This document shows positions 48,814-57,444 of a DNA stretch of 64,000 bases, piece after piece. Numbering within the stretch: the first letter of the stretch is position 1; every line of letters begins with the position of its first letter. The stretch is from Nocardiopsis ganjiahuensis DSM 45031 (GTDB taxonomy: Bacteria; Actinomycetota; Actinomycetes; Streptosporangiales; Streptosporangiaceae). The stretch is taken from positions 1 to 64,000 of the forward strand of contig NZ_ANBA01000008.1 in assembly GCF_000341085.1 (NCBI RefSeq), written 5' to 3'. The notes under the pieces were generated by a model. The model did not search any database. It had not been told where the DNA came from and saw only the letters and a list, made by a program, of their open reading frames with translations. Both the position numbers and the translations under genes were made by a program.

Positions 48814-49575
48814 ATGACCCATGTCCCTGACGAGGTCGCTCCCGGCGTGTACCGGATCGGCGATCCCCTGGTGAACTTCTACCTGGTGGAGACCGCTGAC
48901 GGGCTGGTCATGGTGGATGCCGGGCTGCCCGCGCACAGCGGCCAGTTCCTGGACGCGGTCGCCTGGGTCGGAGGCCAGCTCAAGGCGGTGGTGCTCACCC
49001 ACGCCCATCCCGACCACACCGGTCTGGCCGAGCGGGCCCGCGACCAGGGCGGGGCCCGGGTGTGGGTGCACGAGGGCGACGCCCCGATCCTGGAGGACGG
49101 TCCCACCAGCGCGATGATCCACGCCCACCCCGAACGGTCGCTGCTGCCCTACCTGGCCCGTCACCCCTCCGCGGTTCGGACACTGATGCGGTTGGGCTAC
49201 GCCGGGGCCTTCAGCTCGGCCCGGGTGCGCGAGTACACCGTTTTCGGTGACGACGAGGTGTTGGAGGAGGTGCCGGGCCGTCCCCGGGTGCTGTCCGCGC
49301 CGGGCCACACCCCGGGCAGTGTCCTGGTCTTCTTCGAGGATCGCGGGGTGGTGTTCACCGGCGACGCCCTGGTCACCGTCGACCCCAGCGTCGGTTGTGC
49401 GGGGCCGCGGGTGGTGAGCAGGATGTCCACGCACGACAGCGTCCGGGCCCTGGAGTCGCTGGACCGCCTGGCCGCACTGCCGCGCAGCACCCTCCTGCTG
49501 CCCGGGCACGGAGGCCCCTTCACCGACGGCCCCCGCGCGGCGGTGATCCGGGCCAGGGCGACGGGCGTGCGCTGA
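48814..49575 (+). CDS. Metallo-beta-lactamase fold hydrolase
   Basis: A 253-residue MBL-fold protein. The metal site is complete: LTHAHPDHTGLAERA (HxHxDH), APGHTPGSVLVFFEDRGVVF with the downstream His, FTGDALVTVDP with the bridging Asp, and LLPGHGGPFTDGPRAAV with the last His. It resembles glyoxalase II or quorum-quenching-type hydrolases of unknown substrate. GGGAGGAAAC just before ATG 48814 is an excellent ribosome-binding site. The RNase Z gene follows on the same strand. Confidence 0.88.
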   Translation: MTHVPDEVAPGVYRIGDPLVNFYLVETADGLVMVDAGLPAHSGQFLDAVAWVGGQLKAVVLTHAHPDHTGLAERARDQGGARVWVHEGDAPILEDGPTSAMIHAHPERSLLPYLARHPSAVRTLMRLGYAGAFSSARVREYTVFGDDEVLEEVPGRPRVLSAPGHTPGSVLVFFEDRGVVFTGDALVTVDPSVGCAGPRVVSRMSTHDSVRALESLDRLAALPRSTLLLPGHGGPFTDGPRAAVIRARATGVR

Positions 49576-49622
49576 CCGCAGCCGAGAAACGGAGCAGCGC
49601 CGCGCGGGGGAGCGGTGGAACA

Positions 49623-50561
49623 ATGCACCCCATGTCCGTACGCGAACTCGTGGTCCTGGGAACCTCCAGCGCCGTGCCCACCCGCAGGCGCAACCACAAC
49701 GGCTACTTCCTGCGCTGGGGTGAGCGCGGTGTGCTGTTCGACCCGGGCGAGGGCACCCAGCGGCAGATGCGCGCGGCCGGTCTGGCCGCCCACGACATCA
49801 CCCGGATCTGTGTGACGCACTTCCACGGGGACCACAGCCTGGGCCTGCCCGGAATCATCCAGCGCATCGCCCGCGACCAGGTGCGGCACACGGTGCGGGT
49901 GGCCTACCCCGGCTCCGGTGAGCAGTACTGGCGCCGGCTGCGCCACGCCACGTCCTTTCGCGACACCGACGTGATCGTCCCCCAGCCCGTGGGCGGCTCG
50001 GGCGGTTGCGTGGTGGGCCCGGAGGAGCCCTTCACCGTCACGGCGCTTCCGCTGCGCCACTCGATGCCCGCCTACGGCTACCGGCTGACCGAACCCGACG
50101 GGTGGCGGATGCTGCCCGAGCGCCTGGAGCACTTCGGGGTGCGGGGGCCCGACATCTCCCGGCTCCAGCTCGAGGGGTCGCTGGAGTCGGCGGACGGGCG
50201 GGTGGTGGAGCTGGCCGAGTGCGCGGTGCCCCGGCCCGGCCAGGTGTTCGCGTTCGTGATGGACACCGGGGTGTGCGCCCAGGCGGTGGAGCTGGCCCGG
50301 GGCGCGGACATGCTGGTCATCGAGTCCACCTACCTGGACTCCGAGGAGCATCTGGCAGAAGGGTACGGGCACCTGACCGCGCGCCAGGCAGGTCGGATCG
50401 CCGCCCGGGCGGGCGTGCGTCTCCTGGTGCTGACCCATCTGTCGGAGCGCTACGAGGAATCGCAGGAGGGGGACTTCGTGGCCCAGGCCGGCGAGGAGTT
50501 CGACGGCCCGGTGGTGCTGGCCGCGGACCTGGACCGGATCGCGATGCCCGCACGGCGCTGA
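49623..50561 (+). CDS. rnz: Ribonuclease Z
   Basis: A 312-residue tRNA 3'-processing endoribonuclease, normal in length. Visible: ELVVLGTSSAVPTRRRNHNG, LFDPGEGTQRQMRAAG, the zinc site CVTHFHGDHSLGLPGIIQRI, LPLRHSMPAYGYRL, FAFVMDTGVC with the metal Asp, and VLTHLSERYE with the late His. The ATG at 49623 or 49632 is the start (the conserved block begins just after the second). It follows the metallo-hydrolase gene by 47 bases on the same strand. Confidence 0.93.
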   Translation: MHPMSVRELVVLGTSSAVPTRRRNHNGYFLRWGERGVLFDPGEGTQRQMRAAGLAAHDITRICVTHFHGDHSLGLPGIIQRIARDQVRHTVRVAYPGSGEQYWRRLRHATSFRDTDVIVPQPVGGSGGCVVGPEEPFTVTALPLRHSMPAYGYRLTEPDGWRMLPERLEHFGVRGPDISRLQLEGSLESADGRVVELAECAVPRPGQVFAFVMDTGVCAQAVELARGADMLVIESTYLDSEEHLAEGYGHLTARQAGRIAARAGVRLLVLTHLSERYEESQEGDFVAQAGEEFDGPVVLAADLDRIAMPARR

Positions 50562-50613
50562 CCTGGCCTGTCAGGGATCCATAAAATCCTGTCTCCCATG
50601 AACCATCTGGGTG

Positions 50614-50641
50614 TTGCCGTAGTCCAACGCCATGTTGTATT
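50614..50641 (+). promoter_or_regulatory. Promoter of the OmpA-domain lipoprotein gene
   Basis: TTGCCG at 50614-50619 and TGTATT at 50636-50641 with a 16-base spacer, 25 bases before ATG 50666, with GGAAGG as ribosome-binding site between. Confidence 0.5.
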
Positions 50642-50665
50642 TGTGCGTTTTGGAAGGCTTTCGAC

Positions 50666-52354
50666 ATGGCGACCCGCTCTGCCCCCGTGCCCCTGACCGC
50701 CCCCGGCCGGCTTCGGCTGCGCGCGGGAGCGGCCCTGACCGTCCTGGCACTCACGACTACGGGCTGCGGCCTGGTCGGCGGCTCCGAACCCGAGGAGTCC
50801 GGTGAGGCCGCCCCCGAAGAGCTCTCCGTGGACTACCCCGAAGGCCCCTACGAGCGCCGGGGTGTCAGCGGCGGCAACATCCGCTACGACTCCACCCTGC
50901 GCGTGGACGAGATCGTCGGCTACGCCGACCGCACCGTCCTGCGGTTGACCGTCTCACCCGAGGGCGAAGAGGGTGAGGACGTCAACGCCCTGAACGCCTT
51001 CGCCCCGGGTGCGCTGAACAAGCACGGCCAGGCCCCGATCGGTTTCTCCCTCATCGACCCGGTCGGGCAGCGGGTCTACGACCCCGCCCAGGACGACACG
51101 GGGTTCGTGGGCTCGGAGATCTCCCCCCGAACGGTGGTGGGCGCCCACTACGAGCTGGAGGCGCACTTCCCGCCCCTGCCCGCCGGAACCGGCCGGGTCA
51201 GCCTCGCCACCCCCGGCACCCAGGGGATCTTCACCGGCCTTGCGGTGGACGACTCCTTCGACTCCCCGTGGGACCCGGCCTCGGCCCCCGCACAGGAGGC
51301 GCCCGCCTACACGGACGTCGAGCCCGGTCAGACCGTCACGATGCCCGTCACCGACGGCCCGGTCCCCGAGGAGGGCGTCGACCTGTACAGCGTCGTGGAG
51401 AGCGCCGAGTCGGTCAGCCGGACCTCCGGCAGCGAACACCAGGTGGACCTGGACGCCGACGTGCTCTTCGCCTTCGACGAGGCCGAGCTCACCCCCGAGG
51501 CCACGGCCACACTGGACGCGGTGGTCCAGGAGACCCGGGAGAAGGCCGACCCCGAACTGCCGCCGATCACCGTCGTCGGGCACACCGACGGCCAGGGCGG
51601 TGACGACCACAACCAGACCCTGTCCGAGGCCCGCGCCGATGCGGTGCTGCGGTACCTGAAGGCGGAGCTGGGTACGGACTACGAGTACGCGGCCGAGGGC
51701 CGTGGTGCCACCGAACCCGTGGCCGAGGAGGGCGGGGAGGACGACGAGCAGGCGCGGGCGCGCAACCGTCGTGTGGAGATCTCCTACAACATCCTCAAGG
51801 TGGAGGAGAGCGTGGAGACCGGCACGGAGGAGGAGACCGCCTCGTCCCTGGTGGGCACCGGCAACGTCGCTGCGCCCGCGCCCTACGCCGAGCCCGCCCA
51901 GGAGGCGGTGGCCCGCGGCCAGGCGGAGGCCTCGACCAATTTCCCCTACGACTTCGAACTGTTCTCCCTGCGCCGCGACGGCGCGTTCGTGGTCGCCGAG
52001 TTCGATCTGACCAACACGGGGTCCAACACCGTCACCCAGGCCCAGGGCGCGTTCTTCGGTGAGAACGGGATCCAGGGCGGACGGTTCGGATCGTTCGGGA
52101 TCCAGGACCCCGGCAGCGGTGACGTCTACCGGTCGCTGCGGGTCGGACAGGCCGAGGTGGACGGGGAGAACCCCCTGGTGGGTACGCGGTTCGACGACAC
52201 CCCCTACCTGGAGCCGGTGGGCTACCCCTACCTGATCGAGAGCGGCACGACCAACCGGGTCCAGCTGCACTTCCCGGCTCCGCCGCTGGACGTGGAGACG
52301 GTGACGTTCGACGCGGGCCCCTTCGGTGAGTTCGAGGGCCTGCCCCTGCGGTAG
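50666..52354 (+). CDS. Lipoprotein with OmpA-like peptidoglycan-binding domain
   Basis: A 562-residue exported protein. The signal peptide ends in a lipobox (LTVLALTTTGCGL) with the lipidated Cys near residue 34. Residues about 265-375 form an OmpA/MotB-type domain: VDLDADVLFAFDEAELTPEA, ITVVGHTDGQGGDDHNQTL, SEARADAVLRYL and ARARNRRVEISY, with the Asp/Arg pair that contacts diaminopimelate. The flanking parts (DVNALNAFAPGALNKHG, EFDLTNTGSNTVTQAQGAFF) look like Ig-like domains. It would be tethered to the membrane and bound to peptidoglycan. It stands alone; the role is unknown. Confidence 0.87.
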   Translation: MATRSAPVPLTAPGRLRLRAGAALTVLALTTTGCGLVGGSEPEESGEAAPEELSVDYPEGPYERRGVSGGNIRYDSTLRVDEIVGYADRTVLRLTVSPEGEEGEDVNALNAFAPGALNKHGQAPIGFSLIDPVGQRVYDPAQDDTGFVGSEISPRTVVGAHYELEAHFPPLPAGTGRVSLATPGTQGIFTGLAVDDSFDSPWDPASAPAQEAPAYTDVEPGQTVTMPVTDGPVPEEGVDLYSVVESAESVSRTSGSEHQVDLDADVLFAFDEAELTPEATATLDAVVQETREKADPELPPITVVGHTDGQGGDDHNQTLSEARADAVLRYLKAELGTDYEYAAEGRGATEPVAEEGGEDDEQARARNRRVEISYNILKVEESVETGTEEETASSLVGTGNVAAPAPYAEPAQEAVARGQAEASTNFPYDFELFSLRRDGAFVVAEFDLTNTGSNTVTQAQGAFFGENGIQGGRFGSFGIQDPGSGDVYRSLRVGQAEVDGENPLVGTRFDDTPYLEPVGYPYLIESGTTNRVQLHFPAPPLDVETVTFDAGPFGEFEGLPLR

Positions 52355-52520
52355 GGCCGATCCGGGGAGCCGAGGCCGGTGTCGGAGCGGAAGACGGCCC
52401 CGGAGCAGGCGGTTTCCGCCCCTGCGGGAGCGCTTCCCGGCCGGTGCGGGCCGGTGTCGGGGCCCCGCCTTCGGGGAGCGCTCCGGGGGCGGGGCCTCAG
52501 CGGCACCCTCGGCGGGCCGC

Positions 52521-53525
52521 TCAGCGGCGGTCCAGGGTCGCGGGGTCCTCCTCGGGAGCGGGTGCGTCGGCAACGGCCGGGGCCTCTTCGTCCCCCGTGG
52601 CCGCGGGGGCGGCCTCCGGCGCGCTCGGCACGGCGGTCTGGGCGATGAAGGCACCGGCCACGATGACCACGGCGCCGAGGATCTGCACGGGGGTGAGGGC
52701 CTCACCGAGCAGCACCCAGGCCAGCACGATGGCGGTCACCACCTCCAGGTAGGCCACGGCACCCGCGACCTGCGGGGACAGCCGTTTGATCGCCGAGACC
52801 CCGGTGAAGTAGGCGACCGCGGTGCACACCAGCCCCAGCCACAGCGCGATGGTCCACCCCGGCAGGGAGAGCCCGCCCAGGGGGAGGGGTTGAGCGAGCA
52901 GCCCCCACGGCAGGGTCCAGGGCTGGGCGAGCACACCCAGCAGGGCCGTGGCGATCAGGGCGCCGAAGGCGATCACCGCCAGCGGGTCGGTGTCCTCGCC
53001 CATGGCGTCCCCGAGCAGGAAGAACGCGGCCTGGGCCGCGGCCGCGCCCAGGGCCAGGCCGACTCCGATCGCGTCCAGGCGCATCCCGGCCCACACCTCC
53101 AGCAGCAGGCCGAGGCCGGCCACGGCCAGGACCACGCCCACGACCGCGGCGGGGGAGACCCGGTTGCGTCGCACCACCCGCACCCACAGCAGCACCAGCA
53201 CCGGGCCCAGGAACTCCAGGAGCAGGGCGATCCCCACCGGGATGCGGGCGATGGCGGCGAAGTACAGGGCCTGCACACCCGCCATGGGGAAGACGCCGTA
53301 GGCCAGGACCAGGAGCGGTCTGCGCTGGGCGACCCGCCAGTGGCGGACCGCAACGGGCAGCAGGATCAGCGCGGCTCCGGCCACCCGCAGCCAGGTGACG
53401 TGCAGCGAGTCCATCCCCGCGTCCAGCAGGGGGCGGGCGAAGACCCCCGAACCGCCGAAGGTCAGGGCGGAGGCGAGCGCGAAGGCCAACCCCGAGGGAC
53501 GGTGGCGGGCGGTGTGCGCGGTCAA
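52521..53525 (-). CDS. EamA/DMT-family transporter (RhtA-like)
   Basis: A 334-residue polytopic membrane protein with ten hydrophobic segments arranged as two EamA repeats (LAFALASALTFGGSGVFARP at the start, PQVAGAVAYLEVVTAIVLAW near the end of repeat two). It matches drug/metabolite transporters of the threonine/homoserine exporter group. The C-terminal 40 residues are Ala/Pro/Glu-rich and cytosolic. TTG 53525 has GGAGGG five bases upstream. The substrate is unknown. Confidence 0.87.
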   Translation of the reverse strand: MTAHTARHRPSGLAFALASALTFGGSGVFARPLLDAGMDSLHVTWLRVAGAALILLPVAVRHWRVAQRRPLLVLAYGVFPMAGVQALYFAAIARIPVGIALLLEFLGPVLVLLWVRVVRRNRVSPAAVVGVVLAVAGLGLLLEVWAGMRLDAIGVGLALGAAAAQAAFFLLGDAMGEDTDPLAVIAFGALIATALLGVLAQPWTLPWGLLAQPLPLGGLSLPGWTIALWLGLVCTAVAYFTGVSAIKRLSPQVAGAVAYLEVVTAIVLAWVLLGEALTPVQILGAVVIVAGAFIAQTAVPSAPEAAPAATGDEEAPAVADAPAPEEDPATLDRR

Positions 53526-53639
53526 GGAGCCCTCCAGGGGATTGATGGGGAGATGGGACCTCGTCGAGCATAGGCCTGGCGGCCCCGGGAGCGAGCCGCC
53601 GGCCTCGGGCCCTCCCCCGGGAAGGTCGGCCGCGGGGCT

Positions 53640-54158
53640 CTACTCGGCGGGGACCAGGTCCAGCTGGGCCCAGGCCACGTCGTGCCAGGCGCCGTGCTTG
53701 TGCCCCACCCGTGGCATGACCCCCACGTCCTCGAACCCCATCGCCCGGTGCAGGCCCAGGCTGGCGTCGTTGGGCAGGGTCATGCAGGCGATGGCGGTGC
53801 GCATGCCGCGCTCGGCCAGGCGGGGCATCAGTTCGGCGTACAGGGCCCGGCCCGCGCCCCGGCGGTGACGTCCCCGCTCCAGGTAGACGCTGACCTCGCA
53901 GGTCCACTGGTAGGCGGCGCGGGTGCGGAAGGTGCCGCCGTAGGCGTAGCCGGCCACGCCCCCCTCGTCCTCCAGGACGATCCACGCGTGCCGGCGCTGG
54001 GCCGCGGTGATGCGTTCGGCCATCTCCTCGGGGGAGGGCGGCTCCAGCTCGAAGGTGATGGAGGTGTCGGTGACGTAGGGCGCGTAGATCGCCGCGCACG
54101 CCGCCGCGTCGGCCCCGGTGGCGTCGCGGATGCCGGCGCGTGTCAGCAGAGAGTTCAT
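53640..54158 (-). CDS. GNAT N-acetyltransferase, phosphinothricin acetyltransferase-like
   Basis: A 172-residue acetyltransferase resembling Pat/Bar and methionine sulfoximine acetyltransferases: RDATGADAAACAAIYAPYV at the N-terminus, VAGYAYGGTFRTRAAYQWTC, VSVYLERGRHRRGAGRAL (acetyl-CoA loop, R/Q-x-x-G-x-A), LPNDASLGLHRAMGF and a C-terminal KHGAWHDVAWAQLDL. It would acetylate an amino group of a small molecule, possibly an amino acid analogue. The ATG at 54158 has no ribosome-binding site; a TATCAT box 8 bases upstream suggests a near-leaderless start. It is divergent from an XRE-cupin regulator by 41 bases. Confidence 0.88.
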   Translation of the reverse strand: MNSLLTRAGIRDATGADAAACAAIYAPYVTDTSITFELEPPSPEEMAERITAAQRRHAWIVLEDEGGVAGYAYGGTFRTRAAYQWTCEVSVYLERGRHRRGAGRALYAELMPRLAERGMRTAIACMTLPNDASLGLHRAMGFEDVGVMPRVGHKHGAWHDVAWAQLDLVPAE

Positions 54159-54199
54159 AATTGAAGATGATAAGCGATTGTGTCCACTATGGTGAACGC
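54159..54199. promoter_or_regulatory. Compact divergent promoter between the acetyltransferase and XRE-cupin genes
   Basis: Only 41 bases. Rightward, TATGGT at 54188-54193 ends six bases before ATG 54200. Leftward, a TATCAT box (about 54172-54167) lies 8 bases before the ATG at 54158. The AT-rich spacer must hold both promoters and any operator. Confidence 0.5.
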
Positions 54200-54760
54200 A
54201 TGAGCGACGAACTGGGACCTGCCCTCGCCGTGACCCTCCAGAGCCTGCGCCGCGAGCGCGGTCTGAGCGGCGCCGCCCTGGCCGAACTCTCCGGGGTCTC
54301 CCGCGCCATGATCAGCCGGATCGAGAACGGGGACGCCCAGCCCACCGCCTCCCTGCTGGGCCGCCTGTCCGGCGCGCTGGGCATCACCCTGTCCGAACTC
54401 ATCGCCCGGGCCGAGCAGGGTGATCGCCGCCTGGCCCGCCGGGACCAGCAGCCCGTCTGGACCGATCCCGAGACCGGCTACCGCAGGCGCGCGGTCTCGC
54501 CCACCTCGGGCGGCCCGCTGGAACTGGTCGAGGTCGAACTCCCCGCGGGCGCGCGGGTGGCCTACCCGGTGGAGGCCTACACCTTCACCCGCCACCAGAT
54601 CTGGGTGCTGGCGGGCACGCTCGTCTACCGCGAGGGGGCGCTCGAGCACGTCCTGGGGCGGGGGGACTGCCTCCAGCTCGGTGCGCCCGCGCCCGGTGAG
54701 TACCACAACCCGACCGAGGAGACCTGCCGCTACCTGGTGGCCGTCACGCGCCGGGGATAG
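54200..54760 (+). CDS. XRE-family regulator with cupin domain
   Basis: A 186-residue regulator. Helix-turn-helix at residues about 8-65: LRRERGLSGAALAELSGVSR, AMISRIENGDAQPTASLLGR. Cupin at about 110-180: LELVEVELPAGARVAYPVEA, HQIWVLAGTLVYREGALEHV, GRGDCLQLGAPAPGEYHNPT. In this family the divergent gene is often an acetyltransferase, as here, suggesting control of that gene in response to its substrate. It is probably leaderless (see the 41-base spacer). Confidence 0.88.
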   Translation: MSDELGPALAVTLQSLRRERGLSGAALAELSGVSRAMISRIENGDAQPTASLLGRLSGALGITLSELIARAEQGDRRLARRDQQPVWTDPETGYRRRAVSPTSGGPLELVEVELPAGARVAYPVEAYTFTRHQIWVLAGTLVYREGALEHVLGRGDCLQLGAPAPGEYHNPTEETCRYLVAVTRRG

Positions 54761-54767
54761 GGCGGTC

Positions 54768-55160
54768 TCAGCTGCCGACCCTGTCCCGGCCCGGGGTCGC
54801 AGCGGTGTCCCGGTCCGGGGAGGGGCGTGCGTCCTGGGCGTTCAGCACGGCCGCGAGCAGGCCGGGGAAGCGTTCCTGCAGGTCCTGCTCGCGCAGGCGG
54901 CTCATGCGGGAGGTGCCCTCGTAGTACTGGCGGATGATCCCGGCCTCGCGCAGCACCCGGAAGTGATGGGTCGAAGTGGACTTGCTCACCGGGAGCTCGA
55001 AGGCGATGCAGGCCATGTCCTCGTGCCCCTGGGAGAGGTCGTGCACGATGCGCAGTCGGATCGGGTCGGCGAGCGCGCTCAGCACCGCCTCCAGCTGGAT
55101 CTGGCCGGCCTCGGGGTGCTCCAGCTGTCGGCCCTGAACGGCTCGTGTGCTCCTGGGCAT
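54768..55160 (-). CDS. ArsR-family winged-helix regulator
   Basis: A 130-residue repressor. The winged helix-turn-helix is EAVLSALADPIRLRIVHDLS, then FELPVSKSTSTHHFRVLREA, and GIIRQYYEGTSRMSRLREQD. No ArsR metal-binding ELCVCD-type motif is seen, so it is likely redox- or ligand-controlled; it has one Cys (MACIAFELP) in the region before the recognition helix. ATG 55160 has GAAGG at 8 bases; ATG 55181 is possible. It is divergent from the old yellow enzyme gene, with a palindrome inside that gene's promoter. Confidence 0.85.
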   Translation of the reverse strand: MPRSTRAVQGRQLEHPEAGQIQLEAVLSALADPIRLRIVHDLSQGHEDMACIAFELPVSKSTSTHHFRVLREAGIIRQYYEGTSRMSRLREQDLQERFPGLLAAVLNAQDARPSPDRDTAATPGRDRVGS

Positions 55161-55215
55161 GCTGGGACCTTCCGTCGGCATGGCTTTTCCGTCAATGTAC
55201 GAGAAGCGTCGTAGT

Positions 55216-55246
55216 TTGACAATCTTCGTAGTACGACATGTAGCGT
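55216..55246 (+). promoter_or_regulatory. Old yellow enzyme promoter with embedded palindrome
   Basis: -35 TTGACA at 55216-55221 (perfect), -10 candidates TGTAGC (55239-55244, spacer 17) or TAGCGT (55241-55246, spacer 19). TCGTA-G-TACGA (55226-55236) lies between them. More TACGA/TCGTA half-sites occur at about 55198, 55209 and 55246. It is the likely site of the divergent ArsR protein. Confidence 0.65.
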
Positions 55247-55310
55247 ACGAACGCTGGAGGGTGCTTCCCCTCCGTCCGCACCATGCCCGCCCGAGTGAAG
55301 GACGCCGACC

Positions 55311-56423
55311 GTGAGCACCCTGTTCACCCCGCTGAAACTGCGGTCCCTGGAGATCCCCAACCGTGCCTGGATGGCACCGATGTGCATGTACTCCGCGCCC
55401 GACCAGGGCCCGCACACCGCAGCGCCCACCGACTTCCACCTGACCCACCTGGCCTCCCGCGCCGCCGGCGGCGCCGGACTGGTCATGGCCGAGGCCACCG
55501 CGGTGCGGCCCGACGGGCGGATCAGCCCCTGGGACCTGGGCCTGTGGAACGACACCCAGCAGGCCGCCTTCGCCCGCCTCACCGCCGCCGTCCGCGCCCA
55601 CGGCTCGGTCCCGGCCGTCCAGCTCGCCCACGCCGGACGCAAGGCCGCCACCGACAAGCCCTGGCTCGGCGGCCGCGGGCTGAGCGCCGACGAGGGCGGC
55701 TGGCCCACGGTCTCCGCCAGTGCCGAGCCCTTCGAGGGCCTGCCCGCGCCCCACGAACTCACCCAGGACGAGATCACCCGGCTGGTGGGCGACTTCGCCG
55801 CCTCCGCCGAACGCGCCCTGGCCGCCGGATTCCAGGTCGCCGAGGTCCACGGCGCCCACGGCTACCTCATCAACACCTTCCTGTCCCCGGTGGCCAACCA
55901 CCGCACCGACGCCTACGGCGGTGACCTCCAGGGCCGCATGCGTCTGGCCCTGGAGATCGTGGAGGCCGTGCGCGGGGTCTGGCCCGAACACCTGCCGGTG
56001 CTGTTCCGCACCTCGGCCACCGACTGGCTCAGCGAGAACCCCGAGGACCCGCGCCAGGGCTGGGCGGCCGAGGACACCGTGCGGCTGGCCAAGGAGGTCG
56101 CCGCCCGAGGCGTGGACCTGCTCGACGTGTCCACCGGCGGCATGGTCCACGACGCCCGTATCCCCGCCGAACCCGGCTACCAGGTGCCCTTCGCCGAACG
56201 CGTCCGCGCCGAGGCCGGCCTCCCCACCGCGGCCGTCGGCCTCATCCTCGAACCCGCCCAGGCCGAGGAGATCGTGGCCACGGGCCGGGCCGACGCCGCC
56301 ATGCTCGGCCGCCAGCTGCTGCGCGAGCCCTACTGGCCCCACCGCGCCCGCGCCGAACTCGGGGACCAGCCCGCCTGGCCCGAGCAGTACGGCTACGCGG
56401 TGGCCCGCCGCAAGAAGGACTGA
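55311..56423 (+). CDS. namA: NADH:flavin oxidoreductase, old yellow enzyme family (YqjM/NamA-like)
   Basis: A 370-residue FMN-dependent ene-reductase of the thermophilic-like/YqjM class. Visible: FTPLKLRSLEIPNRAWMAPM, then CMYSAPDQG with the class-specific Cys that tunes FMN, VQLAHAGRKAAT, VAEVHGAHGYLINTFLSP, ANHRTDAYGGDLQGRMRL and VGLILEPAQAEEIVATGRAD. It reduces activated C=C bonds with NAD(P)H. GTG 55311 has AAGGACG upstream. The ArsR gene is divergent and probably represses it until an electrophile or oxidant is present (inference from known OYE/ArsR pairs). Confidence 0.92.
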   Translation: MSTLFTPLKLRSLEIPNRAWMAPMCMYSAPDQGPHTAAPTDFHLTHLASRAAGGAGLVMAEATAVRPDGRISPWDLGLWNDTQQAAFARLTAAVRAHGSVPAVQLAHAGRKAATDKPWLGGRGLSADEGGWPTVSASAEPFEGLPAPHELTQDEITRLVGDFAASAERALAAGFQVAEVHGAHGYLINTFLSPVANHRTDAYGGDLQGRMRLALEIVEAVRGVWPEHLPVLFRTSATDWLSENPEDPRQGWAAEDTVRLAKEVAARGVDLLDVSTGGMVHDARIPAEPGYQVPFAERVRAEAGLPTAAVGLILEPAQAEEIVATGRADAAMLGRQLLREPYWPHRARAELGDQPAWPEQYGYAVARRKKD

Positions 56424-56491
56424 AGCGCCCGGTCGCCCCCGGGGACGTGCCCGAAGGACCGGCCCGGGTTCGGCGGTCGAGGCCGGCAGGG

Positions 56492-57310
56492 TCAGCGGGT
56501 CAGGGACCGGAGGAAGGCGGGGCGCTGCTCCGCCAGCCAGGCGCTGCGACGGTCCTTGCGGCGCTCCCACGCGGACCAGCCGCCGACGCGCTCCACGTCC
56601 CGCACGAACAGCGGATTGCCGCGGTCGAACATGTCCTTGACGAAGACGCGGGAGACCTCGTTGTACTGCTCGATCACCTCGGGCAGCGCCCGGCGGTCGG
56701 CCTCGGACATGCCGTAGCCGTCCGCGAGCAGGCGCAGGCGGCGCAGGACGTTCGCACCGGCGAACTCCGACTCCGCGAGTGCCTCCGGCGGCAGGGTCGG
56801 GCCCAGGTAGAAGGCCAGGGCCGCCAGGTCCCAGACGGGGCGGCCCGGGGCGGCCAGGTCGAAGTCGATCAGGGCGTGGCCCACGCCGTCGCGGAAGACC
56901 AGGTTCTCCAGGCAGGGGTCGTTATGACACAGCAGGGAGCCGCCCCGGGGATCGCTCAGGGCAGTGGGCCAGTCCGCCCCGGTGTCGAAGGGCACGTGCG
57001 CGGCGGCGTCGTGGTAGCGGCGCAGCAGACGGGCCGAAGCACCCACCACCCAGTCCTTCCCCGCCCAGGCGGGGAAGGGCGGAACGGCCACGTCGCCCTC
57101 GACGAAGGTGAGCTCCTCGGTACCGTCCCCGTGCAGGGCCAGCGGCCGGGGAGCACCCTCGAACCCGGTGTCGGCCAGGGCTGCGAGGAAGGCCTGCAGG
57201 GCGGGGGCGTGCGGCGGTGCGGTGCGCACGACACGGTCGCCGCGGCGGAAGACGGTGTTCATCATGCCGCCGCTCAGCGGCTGGTCCCGGTCCTGGTCTC
57301 CGGCGGTCAT
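56492..57310 (-). CDS. APH-family phosphotransferase
   Basis: A 272-residue kinase-like protein. N-lobe GGMMNTVFRRGDRVVRTAPP; catalytic loop LLCHNDPCLENLVFRDGVGH with HND in the HxD position; metal-binding LIDFDLAAPGRPVWDLAALA. The C-terminal part (ALPEVIEQYNEVSRVFVKDM) fits the phosphotransferase enzyme family (PF01636) rather than a known antibiotic class. ATG 57310 has GGAGG at 7 bases. It is divergent from the gene at 57445. The substrate is unknown. Confidence 0.82.
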   Translation of the reverse strand: MTAGDQDRDQPLSGGMMNTVFRRGDRVVRTAPPHAPALQAFLAALADTGFEGAPRPLALHGDGTEELTFVEGDVAVPPFPAWAGKDWVVGASARLLRRYHDAAAHVPFDTGADWPTALSDPRGGSLLCHNDPCLENLVFRDGVGHALIDFDLAAPGRPVWDLAALAFYLGPTLPPEALAESEFAGANVLRRLRLLADGYGMSEADRRALPEVIEQYNEVSRVFVKDMFDRGNPLFVRDVERVGGWSAWERRKDRRSAWLAEQRPAFLRSLTR

Positions 57311-57444
57311 GCCTGGCCTCCACGTCCTCGAAACGGTCCGCGGCACGGAAAACCCGTGGCGCCCCGAAGGCAACCAACCTACTGTCGTGGCTCTGCGAGG
57401 CACAGGAAACCGCTGGAGGGCCCGCAGGAGACCGGAGGAGGACC

